The position numbers were made by a program, and so were the translations under genes. This document shows positions 1-9,958 of a stretch of 64,000 bases of DNA, one piece after another; within the stretch, counting starts at the first letter, position 1, and every line of letters starts with the position of its first letter. The notes below the pieces were generated by a model. The model had not been told where the DNA came from, made no database searches, and was given only the letters and a program-made list of their open reading frames with translations. Location: positions 16,950 to 80,949 of the forward strand of contig JANJVQ010000031.1 in NCBI GenBank assembly GCA_024710005.1. The letters run 5' to 3'. The DNA is from Paludibacter sp. Lineage in GTDB: Bacteria; Bacteroidota; Bacteroidia; Bacteroidales; Paludibacteraceae.

Positions 1-1171
1 CATAGTCGGCAACATAAGCTATTCCCCGTGGAAGTTTGGCTTTATTTACCTGCCAGTCACCTAATCCCGCGTTGGCGGCATCTCTTGGATACTCATTTCC
101 AAACCATCCATCATCCAACACGAACATTTCAAGCCCCATCTCAGCAGCATCATCAATCATTTCTGTAAGAATCTTCTCATTGAAAGAAAAATATGCCCCT
201 TCCCAGCTATTTAACAGGGTCGGTCTGATTGTTTGCGCATCATAAACCACATAGTTCCGGGCCCAGTCATGCAGATTTCTGCTGGCTCCACCTGCGCCAG
301 TACAACTATACGTTACAGTCATCTCAGGAGTATAAAAAGTTTCTCCCGGTTTTAAATAGTATGCTGAGGCATAAGGATTGATTCCCGATAAGATACTGAG
401 AACATTAAACTCATCCAATCCGAAATTCAATTTATAATTACCGCTCCAGGAAAGTGCCCCTGCAATTACTTCTCCGTCATTTTCAGTCATAGGAGCATCC
501 AGGGACAACAGAAAAGAAGGGTTCTCCGTGTGGGTAGTACGTATCCCTTTCTTACTTTCTACCGACTTCATGCCATGTGTTAGCAAAGTTTCCTCGAGCA
601 TCATCTCTCTTGCCCATGCGCCGGTAAATGTATTCAGATAATACTTTTCAGCCTTAACAGGAAGTGACATCGAGTAAAACTGATGTAAAACAATTTCCTT
701 ATTATCTTCATTTTTTATCTCAACACGCTGAGTGATAACATTCTCTTTCCTAAAGGCCCTGAATATCAAAATTACAGACAAGGGCAACTTTCTATCTGAC
801 AAGAATATCTTTGTTTCCTGAATATTCCCATCTGTCAGATACTGCTGAGAATGACTTTTATAGACTAATTCGGTATTTAAGTCCCCATCGGCATGGGTAA
901 CCCGCAGTGCAGGCTCTCTGAAATCTCTTCCTCCAGCCGCTCCATATACCTGAGGATCGGCACCATAGTCTGACCTGCGATAACTTTGTTTGAGCAGAAA
1001 AGGGCTTACATCTTTAATGTATTTTCCAAAATATTGATGTAGAAGTTGATTATCCTTTGATATTGACATGATCATTGAGGTATTATCAGTGTCAATTCGA
1101 ATCAATTCGATTGCAGACAATCCATACTGAAAAGATAAAAAGAATAAAAATAAATACGATATGATTTTCAT
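1..1171 (-). CDS. GH36-family alpha-galactosidase (3' end beyond window)
   Basis: The reading frame is open from an ATG at 1171 to the window edge (about 390 codons), so the C-terminal half is missing. It starts with a signal peptide (MKIISYLFLFFLSF), so the enzyme should be periplasmic. The N-terminal part is the beta-sandwich typical of GH36. It runs into the barrel motif NSWEGAYFSFNE followed by LEMFVLDDGWFG, which is diagnostic of GH36 alpha-galactosidases: the WE.Y and DDGWFG residues bind galactose. The catalytic KxD motif lies outside the window. It is the last visible gene of PUL 1, 75 bp downstream of the GH109 gene on the same strand. The predicted role is removal of terminal alpha-galactose, or alpha-GalNAc in related enzymes, from the imported glycan. 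Confidence 0.9.
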   Translation of the reverse strand, partial: MKIISYLFLFFLSFQYGLSAIELIRIDTDNTSMIMSISKDNQLLHQYFGKYIKDVSPFLLKQSYRRSDYGADPQVYGAAGGRDFREPALRVTHADGDLNTELVYKSHSQQYLTDGNIQETKIFLSDRKLPLSVILIFRAFRKENVITQRVEIKNEDNKEIVLHQFYSMSLPVKAEKYYLNTFTGAWAREMMLEETLLTHGMKSVESKKGIRTTHTENPSFLLSLDAPMTENDGEVIAGALSWSGNYKLNFGLDEFNVLSILSGINPYASAYYLKPGETFYTPEMTVTYSCTGAGGASRNLHDWARNYVVYDAQTIRPTLLNSWEGAYFSFNEKILTEMIDDAAEMGLEMFVLDDGWFGNEYPRDAANAGLGDWQVNKAKLPRGIAYVADY

Positions 1172-1246
1172 GTGTATCATTTTTTATGAAACAATTTTAC
1201 ATTTTTGAGTAGTTTGAATTATTTTTATCTGAATTCGATATAAAAA

Positions 1247-2701
1247 TTATTCCGCTAATTTTAAGCCCTTAACTTTATCCCACGCACCTCTGGTAAAATC
1301 GGGGATTTGTACCGGGGCTGAATGATTATTAACCGATATCTCTGTCAATTCTACTATGCACGACCATTCTGCAGCATCATATACATCCTGATCAAGGGGA
1401 AGCCCGTTACGCAAACAATAAATCAAGCGATAATCCATGATAAAATCCATTCCTCCGTGACCTCCAACTTTTTTTGCCTGTTCCTTTATGTTGGTTACGA
1501 AAGGAAACTCATACGCTTTTACCAATGAGTCACAAGCTTCTTTAGATAATGAATGATGAGCATTTGGTTCAAATGCAAACTGATTAACCGGATATTTCAC
1601 AGCAAACCCTTTTGTGCCGCTTATCAAATGAATGCGGCTGTACGGACGGGGACTTGTTACATCATGCTGTATCATGATGGTTTTTCCCTTTCGCGTTTTG
1701 ATAACAGTCGTATTCATATCACCCATTCTATACTCCCGGTTTGCTTCAGTTGAGTTCTGCCCAAATCTTTCTTTTGCATAGGAAGTCAATCCAAACTGAT
1801 CAGAAGACACAGAAACCAGATAATCCATTTTATCCCCACGGTGGATATTCAGCACCTGACAAACCGGACCTAACCCGTGAGTAGGGTAAGCATTCCCGTT
1901 GTGATCCTGATTGTACTTTAATCTCCAGGAGTCATAGTATCCCGACAAACCCGGCAGTTTTTGCTTATCACCTTGTCCCGGGGCTAGTCCCGGATTGTAT
2001 GAGAAATCTTTCGATAATCTTTCATTGAAATTAAGACTCCTTAAATCATGAATATAGGCTCCTTCCACATGCACAATTTCACCAAAGATTCCCTGTTGAG
2101 CCATATTTAATGTTGCCATTTCAAAAAAATCATAACAACAGTTTTCAAGCATCATACAATGCCTGCGTGTTTTTTCGGCTGTATTCACCAACTGCCAGCA
2201 TTCATCAATTGTAATTGCAGCAGGGACTTCAACGGCAACATGCTTACCTTGTTCCATTGCATAAACTGAAATCGGGGTGTGATTTTTCCAGTCAGTACAA
2301 ATATAAACGAGATCAATATCATCACGTTCGCAAAGTTCTTTCCAACTATTTTCATTTCCGATATACTCATCCGCCTTGGGCAGGTTTGCCTTTGACAATA
2401 ATGTCTGGGCTCTGTCTAAGTTATACTGTTCCATGTCACAAACAGCTTTTATTTGGACTCCTTCAAGGTGAGTAAATCTTTTTACCGCGTTGATGCCCCG
2501 CATGCCTATGCCAATAAATCCAACCCGAACCACCGGTATCGGATCACACCTGAGCAGGAGCACATCTGTCTGACCAGCCGGTCGAACAGGTTCTTTAAAA
2601 GTAATTATTTCGCCTGCTGAAATATAATTACCGGGTAAGCAAATCAAGATGGCAATCAATAGCACATTGATTTTCAAAACTTTTAGAACATACTTTTTCA
2701 T
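1247..2701 (-). CDS. GH109-type Gfo/Idh/MocA family glycosidase/oxidoreductase
   Basis: This 484-aa protein has an N-terminal hydrophobic signal segment. It then has a Rossmann nucleotide-binding motif, GFIGIGMRG, at residues 61-69. The classical EKP motif of Gfo/Idh/MocA proteins appears as EVPAA near 158-162, and AYPTHGLGP near 271-279 places a His at 275. EVPAA and YPTHGLGP are characteristic of GH109, whose members use bound NAD for redox-assisted cleavage of alpha-N-acetylgalactosaminides. Export before or with NAD loading is usual for this family. The gene lies between the metallophosphoesterase and GH36 genes, so a GalNAc/Gal-containing substrate is likely. A plain sugar dehydrogenase is the alternative, but the secretion signal and motifs favour GH109. 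Confidence 0.82.
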   Translation of the reverse strand: MKKYVLKVLKINVLLIAILICLPGNYISAGEIITFKEPVRPAGQTDVLLLRCDPIPVVRVGFIGIGMRGINAVKRFTHLEGVQIKAVCDMEQYNLDRAQTLLSKANLPKADEYIGNENSWKELCERDDIDLVYICTDWKNHTPISVYAMEQGKHVAVEVPAAITIDECWQLVNTAEKTRRHCMMLENCCYDFFEMATLNMAQQGIFGEIVHVEGAYIHDLRSLNFNERLSKDFSYNPGLAPGQGDKQKLPGLSGYYDSWRLKYNQDHNGNAYPTHGLGPVCQVLNIHRGDKMDYLVSVSSDQFGLTSYAKERFGQNSTEANREYRMGDMNTTVIKTRKGKTIMIQHDVTSPRPYSRIHLISGTKGFAVKYPVNQFAFEPNAHHSLSKEACDSLVKAYEFPFVTNIKEQAKKVGGHGGMDFIMDYRLIYCLRNGLPLDQDVYDAAEWSCIVELTEISVNNHSAPVQIPDFTRGAWDKVKGLKLAE

Positions 2702-2792
2702 ACTAACACTTGAATTTATATATTTTCAATTAATTTATTACACGATTGAATTTAAATTCTATTCATTCATAACTAAAGTTGATTGCTAAATC

Positions 2793-5222
2793 TCAGAAAA
2801 TCACTTTCTGAACATGTTCCCTGATTTTCAGGATAACAAGTTGACCAGACTCGAATCCGCCTATCTTATTAAAACCGGATACTATCGGACAGCTTCTCAG
2901 TTTACGGCCGGCAATATCGTATATGTTTATCACATCCTGAAGTTCCGACTCGACACACAACATATTATCCCGTGCATAAGCTTTAAATGGCTTTCCGGCA
3001 ACAATGTCAACCTTACTTTGAATACTACCGGATCGGGGTGCCCAGGAAACACTTCTGATTGTTTTTTTGCTCCCGGTATAATCAGCCAGCAATACCTGCT
3101 TACCTGATATTGGTTGATTAAAGCCTGACACATCTACGAGGCTATAAAGCACTCCGTCTCCATTCGGGGTGTTATTTCCGCATACAACAAACAAATGCAC
3201 ATTTCCCCCGGAAACAAAACCTTCAACCGCCCGTGGCGAGGCCATTCCCTTATAAATACCATTCAGTATCCAGTTTCCATTGACCCTGGAGTATTTAACA
3301 ATGCCATTTGTTGCATCTATAAAATACAGAATCATATTCTGTCCCGGATTCATTTCGTTCAAATCTGCCATAAAGAAATCACTACCATTCACATTTCGCG
3401 GATTTCCTGTAACATCTGTAAATACCTGTCCGAATGTCTTGGGCAAGTTATTTCCTACTTGTAAAATTTCCGTATCTCTGCTTACATAAAGTTGATCATT
3501 AAAGATTCTCAGATTACGGGTTGTAGTATTTCCACCCTCATTATTGAGGAGTATTCCGGAAGAACTTCCCTTTGTGGTGTAGAAAACTCCACCATTATCA
3601 CTAAGTCCGCCATTACCCGACACCCAGATATCAGTACCATCACTTGACACGGCTGAACGAATATCCTTGGTATTGAAAACATGATTCAAAGCTGTACTCG
3701 TATCGATATAGCCTTCCGCATCAACCAGGGCAACAACACGGTTAGCTTCAGATGCAGGCTTTCCCCAGGGTTTCTCTCCAACATTACAATCATATCCACC
3801 CAACACCACAAAACGTTTATCTGCGGAACGGGTTATATACCCCATGTTAAGTGCAGACCCCACACCAGTAAAGCGTTTATTGGAGCCATTTATGGTAACT
3901 GGCAACGCAAGTGTTCTCACATTCCTGAAAGTTGTATCCGACAGTTCGTATTCATCTAAAAACACCGGATAACCATCAGTTGTATTCAGCTCACGGCTGC
4001 CATCACCAAGCCTGTATAACATCAGGTTCTCTTCCGGAACCGATACTTTCCCGTTTATCTTATATCTCCCGACTTCAACACCGGCATCATTCAATATCTG
4101 AACAAAAAGCATGGTCTCGTCAGCCTTTAATTTAATCAATGTACGCTTTCCATCTTCCGGGCCTCCACCTATGCACACAGCAAAATCGTGTAATCCTGCT
4201 ACCGGACTATAAACACCGTAATTATGCGTATGACCCGAGATTACCATATCAATACCATAACGGTTAAAAAGGGGAACAAACAATTCTTTACAGTGGTTTG
4301 TTCCATGCCATCCATTCGAATACAGAGGAGGAATATGCATCAGGACAACCTTATACAGAGCATTCTTACACTCCTCAGATTGCAGGACTTGTTCCAGCCA
4401 TTGAGCTTGTTCCTGGCGATACGCATCAAAGTCAACCAACCCGCCATAAACAGCTTCATTATCAGCTTTATCTTCACCAGAGTCCAAAACTATAAAAAAA
4501 ACCGGCCCCGTGGTTAAGGTATAATATGTTTTTTCTTCCGGAGACTGAAAATAATCAAAATAATTCCTGGCAAACGCACCCCTGGTTTCGTGATTTCCAC
4601 GCACCTGCAAGAATGGCTTTACAGATGCGAATGCACTAGCACATGGGGTAATGAATTTATCCACCAACTGGCCTTCACTGGTAACATAATTAAACACATC
4701 ACCGTTAAAGAAAACAAATTCATAATCATCCTGTTTACTCAAACTTAACAGCTTGCCAATTGATTCAGGACGCTCGTGCAGGTCGTTCAGAATCAACATG
4801 GATGTTTGCTTTGGGTTTTCACCCGGAGTAATGAAATAAGACACACTGCTGGAAATCGTATTCCCGAATGTAACTTTATAAGGCTCCAATGTAACTATTT
4901 CCTTCGACACTACTTTGTAGTAATACCGTGTTCCCGGCTTCAGATTTTTGAGTCTGACTTTATTGATTCTATCCGCAGTTATGAGTCCGGCAAACGATTG
5001 GGTACTTTTCTGTTCTAATTGCAAACTTTCTCCGAACTCTACCCAACTGAGACATTTATTATCGGTGACCCACATGACAGTCATCGCATCGGGAGCAGGA
5101 TTTTGCAAATAAGGTTTTGTTACAAAAGTAACCGCGGCTTGAATCGACAGATGATGAGATAAGGCCACTAACACTAACACATATCTGATTGTCCGGTTTC
5201 CTGTTTTCTTTGATAAAAGCAT
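2793..5222 (-). CDS. secreted metallophosphoesterase with C-terminal domain shared with its neighbours, T9SS-tagged
   Basis: I chose the ATG at 5222 (809 aa) because a signal peptide (MLLSKKTGNRT... then a hydrophobic stretch ending IQAA) begins there. An upstream ATG at 5291 would add 23 residues before it. The order is a fibronectin-like N-domain as in purple acid phosphatases (about 35-135), then a calcineurin-like phosphoesterase domain. That domain has D147/H149 (NDLH), GD 174-175, GNHE 209-212, H296 and GHTH 330-333, a complete di-metal site. From about residue 400 it carries the same YRLGDG...PVFLDEY domain found alone in the next two upstream genes. The last ~70 residues look like a T9SS sorting domain (VINIYDIAGRKL...VQKVIF). 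The substrate is unknown; a phosphomonoester or diester on the glycan is inferred. Confidence 0.85.
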   Translation of the reverse strand: MLLSKKTGNRTIRYVLVLVALSHHLSIQAAVTFVTKPYLQNPAPDAMTVMWVTDNKCLSWVEFGESLQLEQKSTQSFAGLITADRINKVRLKNLKPGTRYYYKVVSKEIVTLEPYKVTFGNTISSSVSYFITPGENPKQTSMLILNDLHERPESIGKLLSLSKQDDYEFVFFNGDVFNYVTSEGQLVDKFITPCASAFASVKPFLQVRGNHETRGAFARNYFDYFQSPEEKTYYTLTTGPVFFIVLDSGEDKADNEAVYGGLVDFDAYRQEQAQWLEQVLQSEECKNALYKVVLMHIPPLYSNGWHGTNHCKELFVPLFNRYGIDMVISGHTHNYGVYSPVAGLHDFAVCIGGGPEDGKRTLIKLKADETMLFVQILNDAGVEVGRYKINGKVSVPEENLMLYRLGDGSRELNTTDGYPVFLDEYELSDTTFRNVRTLALPVTINGSNKRFTGVGSALNMGYITRSADKRFVVLGGYDCNVGEKPWGKPASEANRVVALVDAEGYIDTSTALNHVFNTKDIRSAVSSDGTDIWVSGNGGLSDNGGVFYTTKGSSSGILLNNEGGNTTTRNLRIFNDQLYVSRDTEILQVGNNLPKTFGQVFTDVTGNPRNVNGSDFFMADLNEMNPGQNMILYFIDATNGIVKYSRVNGNWILNGIYKGMASPRAVEGFVSGGNVHLFVVCGNNTPNGDGVLYSLVDVSGFNQPISGKQVLLADYTGSKKTIRSVSWAPRSGSIQSKVDIVAGKPFKAYARDNMLCVESELQDVINIYDIAGRKLRSCPIVSGFNKIGGFESGQLVILKIREHVQKVIF

Positions 5223-5322
5223 ATTCGAGGTGATTGATAATGTTTTCAGATGAGAAGCCATAGATACAAGGCTCCTCATCTGCATCCACATGTAATATTA
5301 ATTTTTAAAACCTGAATTACGG

Positions 5323-6678
5323 TCAAAAAATCACTTTTCTAATCTGATCACCTACCTTAACCAGATAAACCTGCCCTTTTTGCAACTGACTCAATTCCGT
5401 TGGAGTTCCGGGTTTTACTTGTCCTGAGAAAAGTTTTGCCCCCACTATGCTATAAACTTCAACTGTTTTTTCTATAAGAGACTCAACTATGATTTTATCA
5501 TTTTCCGAATATACCGAAAAATCATCAGGTTTGGAAAACTGATTAAGCGAAGTGGATGGATCATTAAACGGAGCCCAGGTAATGCCTCTGATTACCTTGC
5601 CGGACGTTGTAAAATCAAGCAATTTAACAGCGTTGCCTTGCTGTTCAAAAGCATTATTGTAGCCACCAATGTCTTTAAACCGGTATAATTTCCCGCTACC
5701 GGTTGCAGTGCTTGAGCCTTCGCAGATGACATATAATTCAACTCCGCCTGATACTAATCTTACTTCCATAGCTCTTGGCAAGGTGGTAATATTTAAAGCA
5801 TAATCGCCATTATAAGTCCAAACTCCCGATATTAATGAGTATTTCTGAATAGTACCGGTGGTTGCACTGGTAAAATAAAGCACTTGTTTGGTTCCCGGAT
5901 TTTCTGAATCTAAATCGACAAAAGAAAAATCATAACCATTAGTATTGGCTGATGTACCGCTGTTTGGTGCATCAGTAATATCCACATTAGCCGCAGCTTC
6001 TGTCGGAAATCCAGTCCCAACAGCATAAACCCTTTCCATTCCGGATACATATAATTGGTTATTGTATCCATTCAAAACCCTTGATGTTAATGTATTAATC
6101 TTGATAGACGTTGTACTTCCTTTCGTTGTATAACGAAGGTGTCCATTATTGGCCGTTGCATCGTTATCACCTGCCATCCATACGTTTACACCATCATCAG
6201 AATATACAGAGCGAATATCTTTTTTACTATACGCATCGGTCAGCGCAGTAGTAGTATTAACGCCTCCATTATAATCCACAAATGCCACAACACGATTGAC
6301 AGAAGACGCTACTGCTCCCCAGGGACTGGTCCCCAGCACCTGATCATAACCGCCAACAACAATATAACGATTATTATAGGAACGTTTCATATATCCCATA
6401 TTTACACTTGATGGAACGGCTACACAGCGCTTGTTTGCACCATCAACTACGGTAGGCAGGGCAATAGATTGCACTAAATCAAGCGAACCATCTGTTTCAA
6501 TACTATATTCATCTAAAAATATCGGAGCAGCACCTGTTTTACTTAAATCGTATGTTGATGTTCCATCACCTACGCGATATACAACCAGGTTACCCTGCGT
6601 AAAGGCGCCTCCAAATGCTTGTAAAGAAAGATTCAATACAATCACAATCAAGAATAAAGAAATAGTTTGTTTTTTCAT
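5323..6678 (-). CDS. secreted repeat/propeller-like protein (DUF4623-like), T9SS-tagged, copy 1
   Basis: This 451-aa protein has a signal peptide (MKKQTISLFLIVIVLNLSLQAFG). It consists of one long domain starting LVVYRVGDGTSTYDLSKT, with blades such as NRYIVVGGYD, GVNVWMAGDND and NQLYVSGMERVYAVG, suggesting a beta-propeller fold. It ends in a T9SS type A-like tag (VEVYSIVGAKLFSG...IRKVIF). It is a close paralogue of the 452-aa upstream gene (33 bp away) and of the C-terminal half of the downstream metallophosphoesterase. I associate this architecture with DUF4623 but could not verify the name. No catalytic motif is visible; glycan or ligand binding at the cell surface is inferred from context only. 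Confidence 0.75.
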   Translation of the reverse strand: MKKQTISLFLIVIVLNLSLQAFGGAFTQGNLVVYRVGDGTSTYDLSKTGAAPIFLDEYSIETDGSLDLVQSIALPTVVDGANKRCVAVPSSVNMGYMKRSYNNRYIVVGGYDQVLGTSPWGAVASSVNRVVAFVDYNGGVNTTTALTDAYSKKDIRSVYSDDGVNVWMAGDNDATANNGHLRYTTKGSTTSIKINTLTSRVLNGYNNQLYVSGMERVYAVGTGFPTEAAANVDITDAPNSGTSANTNGYDFSFVDLDSENPGTKQVLYFTSATTGTIQKYSLISGVWTYNGDYALNITTLPRAMEVRLVSGGVELYVICEGSSTATGSGKLYRFKDIGGYNNAFEQQGNAVKLLDFTTSGKVIRGITWAPFNDPSTSLNQFSKPDDFSVYSENDKIIVESLIEKTVEVYSIVGAKLFSGQVKPGTPTELSQLQKGQVYLVKVGDQIRKVIF

Positions 6679-6711
6679 TTTTTTTAAATTTAAGAATTGG
6701 AGTGTATTATA

Positions 6712-8070
6712 TTACAATTTGATTTTCCTTGTTAGATTTCCAACTTTAACTAAATAAATCTGATTATGCTGTAAACCAGCAAATTGCAGCGACACTCCCG
6801 GAGCTACGGCACCGGATGCGAGTCGCATTCCAAGCATATTATATACCTCAACAAAATTATCTTTCAATGATTCTACGACAATACTATTTCCTTCTGTTAA
6901 TACTGAAAAATCATCCATATCCGGCATTTCATCAACTGCCAGAATCGATTCGCGGACAGGAGCCCAGGCAACACTACGCATCGCTTTAAAACTATTGTCA
7001 CTCCAATCCAGTAATTTCAAGGGGTTACCATCCTGGACAAAAGCATTGTTGTAGCCACCAATATCTTTTAATTTGTACAGTTTTCCATTTCCGGAAGCAT
7101 TCCCACTGGCTTCACATACAACATAAAGCTCAACTCCGTCAGCAACAGCTCTACATTCCATACCTCTTGGTCCGTTGATATTGGTAAAATCACCATGGTA
7201 TGTCCAAGTTCCCGCCACCAGTGAATATTTCTGAATCGACCCATTTGCATTTGAGAAATAAAGTACTTGTTTTGTCCCTGGATTTTCCGTATCTAAATCG
7301 GCGAAACAGAAATCATATCCGTTTGGATTTTTTGCCAGATCGCCACCATTAGGGGCTTGAGTTATATCTTCAATATTGTCTGCTATAGTAGGGAATCCTG
7401 TCCCGACACAATAAACCCTTTCCTGTCCCGAAACATACAGTCTGTTATTGAATCCTCTTAGTATTCTTCCTGTCAGCCCGTTAATTCTGATTGAATTGCG
7501 ACTTCCTTTTGTTGTATACCTCAGGTATCCGTCACCTCCTGAGATACTATTCCCAGCCATCCATATGTTTATTCCATCTGTTGTGTAAACAGAACGAAGA
7601 TCTTTGGTACTGAAAGCATCGGTCAGAGCTGTAGTTGAATTTATGACAGCATCAGAATTTACAAGGGCAACAACACGATTTACCGATTCAGCCTGATTAC
7701 CCCAACAGCCAGCCCCCAACGCAGCATCAAAGCCGCCAACTGCAATATATCTGCCATCATAAGATCGGCTCATATAACCCATATTAACTGTCGAAGGAGC
7801 AGCAACACATCTTTTATTTCCCGTTCCTCCCTCATCTGTTTCGGTTGGTAAAGGAATAGATTGTACCAAATAAAGCAAGCCATCTTCGTCAAAAGCATAC
7901 TCATCCAAAAATACAGGCGTAGCTAATGTTTTACTTAAGTCGTAGGTTGAAGTTCCATCACCCATACGATACACAACTAAACTTCCTTCTGTAAAAGGTT
8001 TACCAGCCGAATGAGCAGTTTCGCCAAACAAAAAAAGCGCGACAATTGTAATTAAAAAAAGTTTTTTCAT
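6712..8070 (-). CDS. secreted repeat/propeller-like protein (DUF4623-like), T9SS-tagged, copy 2
   Basis: This 452-aa protein is a paralogue of the adjacent downstream gene and matches it along the whole length: LVVYRMGDGTSTYDLSKT at the start, RYIAVGGFD, GINIWMAGN, NRLYVSGQERVYCVGTGFP, and a C-terminal VEVYNMLGMRLASG...TRKIKL sorting-type tail. A signal peptide (MKKLFLITIVALFLFGETAHS) directs export. The pair plus the fused third copy indicates tandem duplication inside PUL 1. The function is unknown. The W-, Y- and G-rich blade signatures suggest a propeller, and the T9SS tail implies surface anchoring or release. Confidence 0.75.
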   Translation of the reverse strand: MKKLFLITIVALFLFGETAHSAGKPFTEGSLVVYRMGDGTSTYDLSKTLATPVFLDEYAFDEDGLLYLVQSIPLPTETDEGGTGNKRCVAAPSTVNMGYMSRSYDGRYIAVGGFDAALGAGCWGNQAESVNRVVALVNSDAVINSTTALTDAFSTKDLRSVYTTDGINIWMAGNSISGGDGYLRYTTKGSRNSIRINGLTGRILRGFNNRLYVSGQERVYCVGTGFPTIADNIEDITQAPNGGDLAKNPNGYDFCFADLDTENPGTKQVLYFSNANGSIQKYSLVAGTWTYHGDFTNINGPRGMECRAVADGVELYVVCEASGNASGNGKLYKLKDIGGYNNAFVQDGNPLKLLDWSDNSFKAMRSVAWAPVRESILAVDEMPDMDDFSVLTEGNSIVVESLKDNFVEVYNMLGMRLASGAVAPGVSLQFAGLQHNQIYLVKVGNLTRKIKL

Positions 8071-8100
8071 GATTATTGAATTTTAAAGTTATTGAATATT

Positions 8101-8925
8101 TTATTTAACTCTGATTATACTTATTACGGGACAATGATCCGAGGCATACGGCTCATCGATCACCATGTAATTCTGTATAATAAAATTGTTTAATGGTTTA
8201 TACATCAAATAATCTATGGTTCTTGCCGGATTATTCGAAGGATAAGTAGGAGAGCAATTTTTGCATCCCAATGTCAGATATTCTTTTATAACCGAAATGG
8301 TCTGAGAACCTGGAGTCGCATTAAAATCCCCACCGAGAATCAGGTTTCCGTCAACACTCTCAACAATGGATTTTAATTCATTAGCCTGGTGAATCCTGTT
8401 TGTTTCATCACTAAGATGATCCAGGTGCGTAGAAGCAAAATATAATGGTTTGTTATTAATATTGACCTTTACCATAGCTACAGATCTCATCTCTCCTCCG
8501 AGCATTACATTGACCCCCATTTTGAATGCTGTTGAATCTATTATTTCATGACGGGAAAGCACAGCATCACCATAAGAGCCACCATCTTTGTCAATCGCTT
8601 TGGCAAAAAAGTAGCTCATTCCGGTTAATTTAGCCAAACTATCTGCCTGATTAACATCCTTACCAGACCGGCGGGTAAACACATCAACCTCCTGTAATGC
8701 TACGAAATCCGGTTTATACCTGTTAATTACAGCAGCAATTTCGGGCAGGTTTGCCGGTGGCTTACCAAAAGCCGGTCTTGCTCCGTAAATATTATAAGTC
8801 ATGACCGTTACAGGAAAGCCTTCAAGTTCCTGAGGATCCTCCGGCACATCAACAGGTTTACATGCTGAGAATACCAATACCCCCATAATGACCACATTTG
8901 CTATAATTCTCAGAACATCCATCAT
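8101..8925 (-). CDS. endonuclease/exonuclease/phosphatase-fold lipoprotein
   Basis: This 274-aa protein has a lipobox (VFSAC, Cys22), so it is a membrane-anchored lipoprotein. The complete EEP catalytic set is visible: TYNIYG with Asn45, QEVD with Glu79, THLDH 166-170, GGDFN 198-202, TIDY 236-239 and SDH 262-264. Members hydrolyse phosphodiesters, including nucleic acids, inositol phosphates and sphingomyelin-type lipids. SDH and the short loops do not decide among them. It lies between the DUF1735 lipoprotein and the DUF4623-like genes in PUL 1. Together with the metallophosphoesterase it could release and then dephosphorylate a phosphate-linked group on the glycan; that role is an inference. 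Confidence 0.87.
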   Translation of the reverse strand: MMDVLRIIANVVIMGVLVFSACKPVDVPEDPQELEGFPVTVMTYNIYGARPAFGKPPANLPEIAAVINRYKPDFVALQEVDVFTRRSGKDVNQADSLAKLTGMSYFFAKAIDKDGGSYGDAVLSRHEIIDSTAFKMGVNVMLGGEMRSVAMVKVNINNKPLYFASTHLDHLSDETNRIHQANELKSIVESVDGNLILGGDFNATPGSQTISVIKEYLTLGCKNCSPTYPSNNPARTIDYLMYKPLNNFIIQNYMVIDEPYASDHCPVISIIRVK

Positions 8926-8931
8926 TAAAGA

Positions 8932-9918
8932 TTAAAAAACATTTACTTCTGACATCCAGGTGTAGTCCATATTCTGATGGCTCGAATGGATGATAATTTT
9001 CAGATAACGTGCTTGCTGGAAATAATTGAGATAAAGGGAACTTTCAATCACGTTATCCAAATCAAACAACTGCGAATAATCCCATGCAGAACCATCTTTG
9101 CTTGTCTGAATCTCAATACTTTTCGGATTCCCTGAATCTCTGGGCACATTCACATCGCTATTATTGCCCCTGGATCTTATAATCAGTCCATGCAGCACCT
9201 TATGCTCCTGCATATCAACAATAACCTCCTGTGGTAAAGTTCTGGAAAAACCCGATGACCAATAAGTTGCAACGTTATCATCTAACAGATTCTGTACAAC
9301 CGAATTGGAATTATTAAATGAACTGGCGGTTATCGTCCAGTTAGTCCTGTCATAACGCTGATAAGGATTATCAATGTATTTACCTTTTATCAGGAAATAA
9401 GCTGTTGTCAATTTCTCATTAATTGCCACCCCTTCTGTTGCGACACGAATGGTTACAGGTAACAAATGCGATCCGGGACCAAGCATTTGTGTTGTTTTTA
9501 TGATGAGATTTGCTCTTGAGGAATTGAGCATTCCTTTTTTAATGAGTACCGAAGTATCAGACAAGGCATAGCCTGATTCAGGCAGGGCAGGATAGTTTGT
9601 CCCATTTTCTGCATTATACGTCGCCACCAGTTCAGGTGTAACCTCGATATTTGCAACAATATCACTCGTTGGATAACCCAATCCTCCATAATTCACATTC
9701 AGCGGAATTGTGTCGTTGTTCAACGACATGGCAAAGATATAGTTGGAAGGGACATCCAGTGCTTGTCTAAAATAGACGATGTTGTAATCGTCCGGATTGT
9801 CAATTATTTTTTCGATATCCCCTGTACCATCCCCACAGGAACACAAAAAACATATCATTGAGATGACGGGGAAAACTATATTGCGATTTAGCCTGTGTTT
9901 ATTTATAATTATTTTCAT
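8932..9918 (-). CDS. DUF1735 (BT_3987-like) plus F5/8-type C domain lipoprotein
   Basis: This 328-aa lipoprotein (FLCSC, Cys28) has an N-terminal DUF1735-type region (about 40-175; NIVYFRQALDVPSNYIF and the ELVATYNAENGTNYPALP signature). A discoidin/F5/8 type C carbohydrate-binding region follows (about 190-328; SFNNSNSVVQNLLDDNVATYWSSGF, SIEIQTSKDGSAWDYSQLF and YLKIIIHSS). Such proteins sit directly downstream of SusD in many PULs and act as surface glycan-binding proteins. Here it lies 40 bp after SusD and 6 bp before the EEP lipoprotein, consistent with one transcript. It is not expected to be catalytic. Confidence 0.83.
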   Translation of the reverse strand: MKIIINKHRLNRNIVFPVISMICFLCSCGDGTGDIEKIIDNPDDYNIVYFRQALDVPSNYIFAMSLNNDTIPLNVNYGGLGYPTSDIVANIEVTPELVATYNAENGTNYPALPESGYALSDTSVLIKKGMLNSSRANLIIKTTQMLGPGSHLLPVTIRVATEGVAINEKLTTAYFLIKGKYIDNPYQRYDRTNWTITASSFNNSNSVVQNLLDDNVATYWSSGFSRTLPQEVIVDMQEHKVLHGLIIRSRGNNSDVNVPRDSGNPKSIEIQTSKDGSAWDYSQLFDLDNVIESSLYLNYFQQARYLKIIIHSSHQNMDYTWMSEVNVF

Positions 9919-9958
9919 ACGATCTTAACTTTTAAAAGATTTCTGGTTGAAGAATTAA

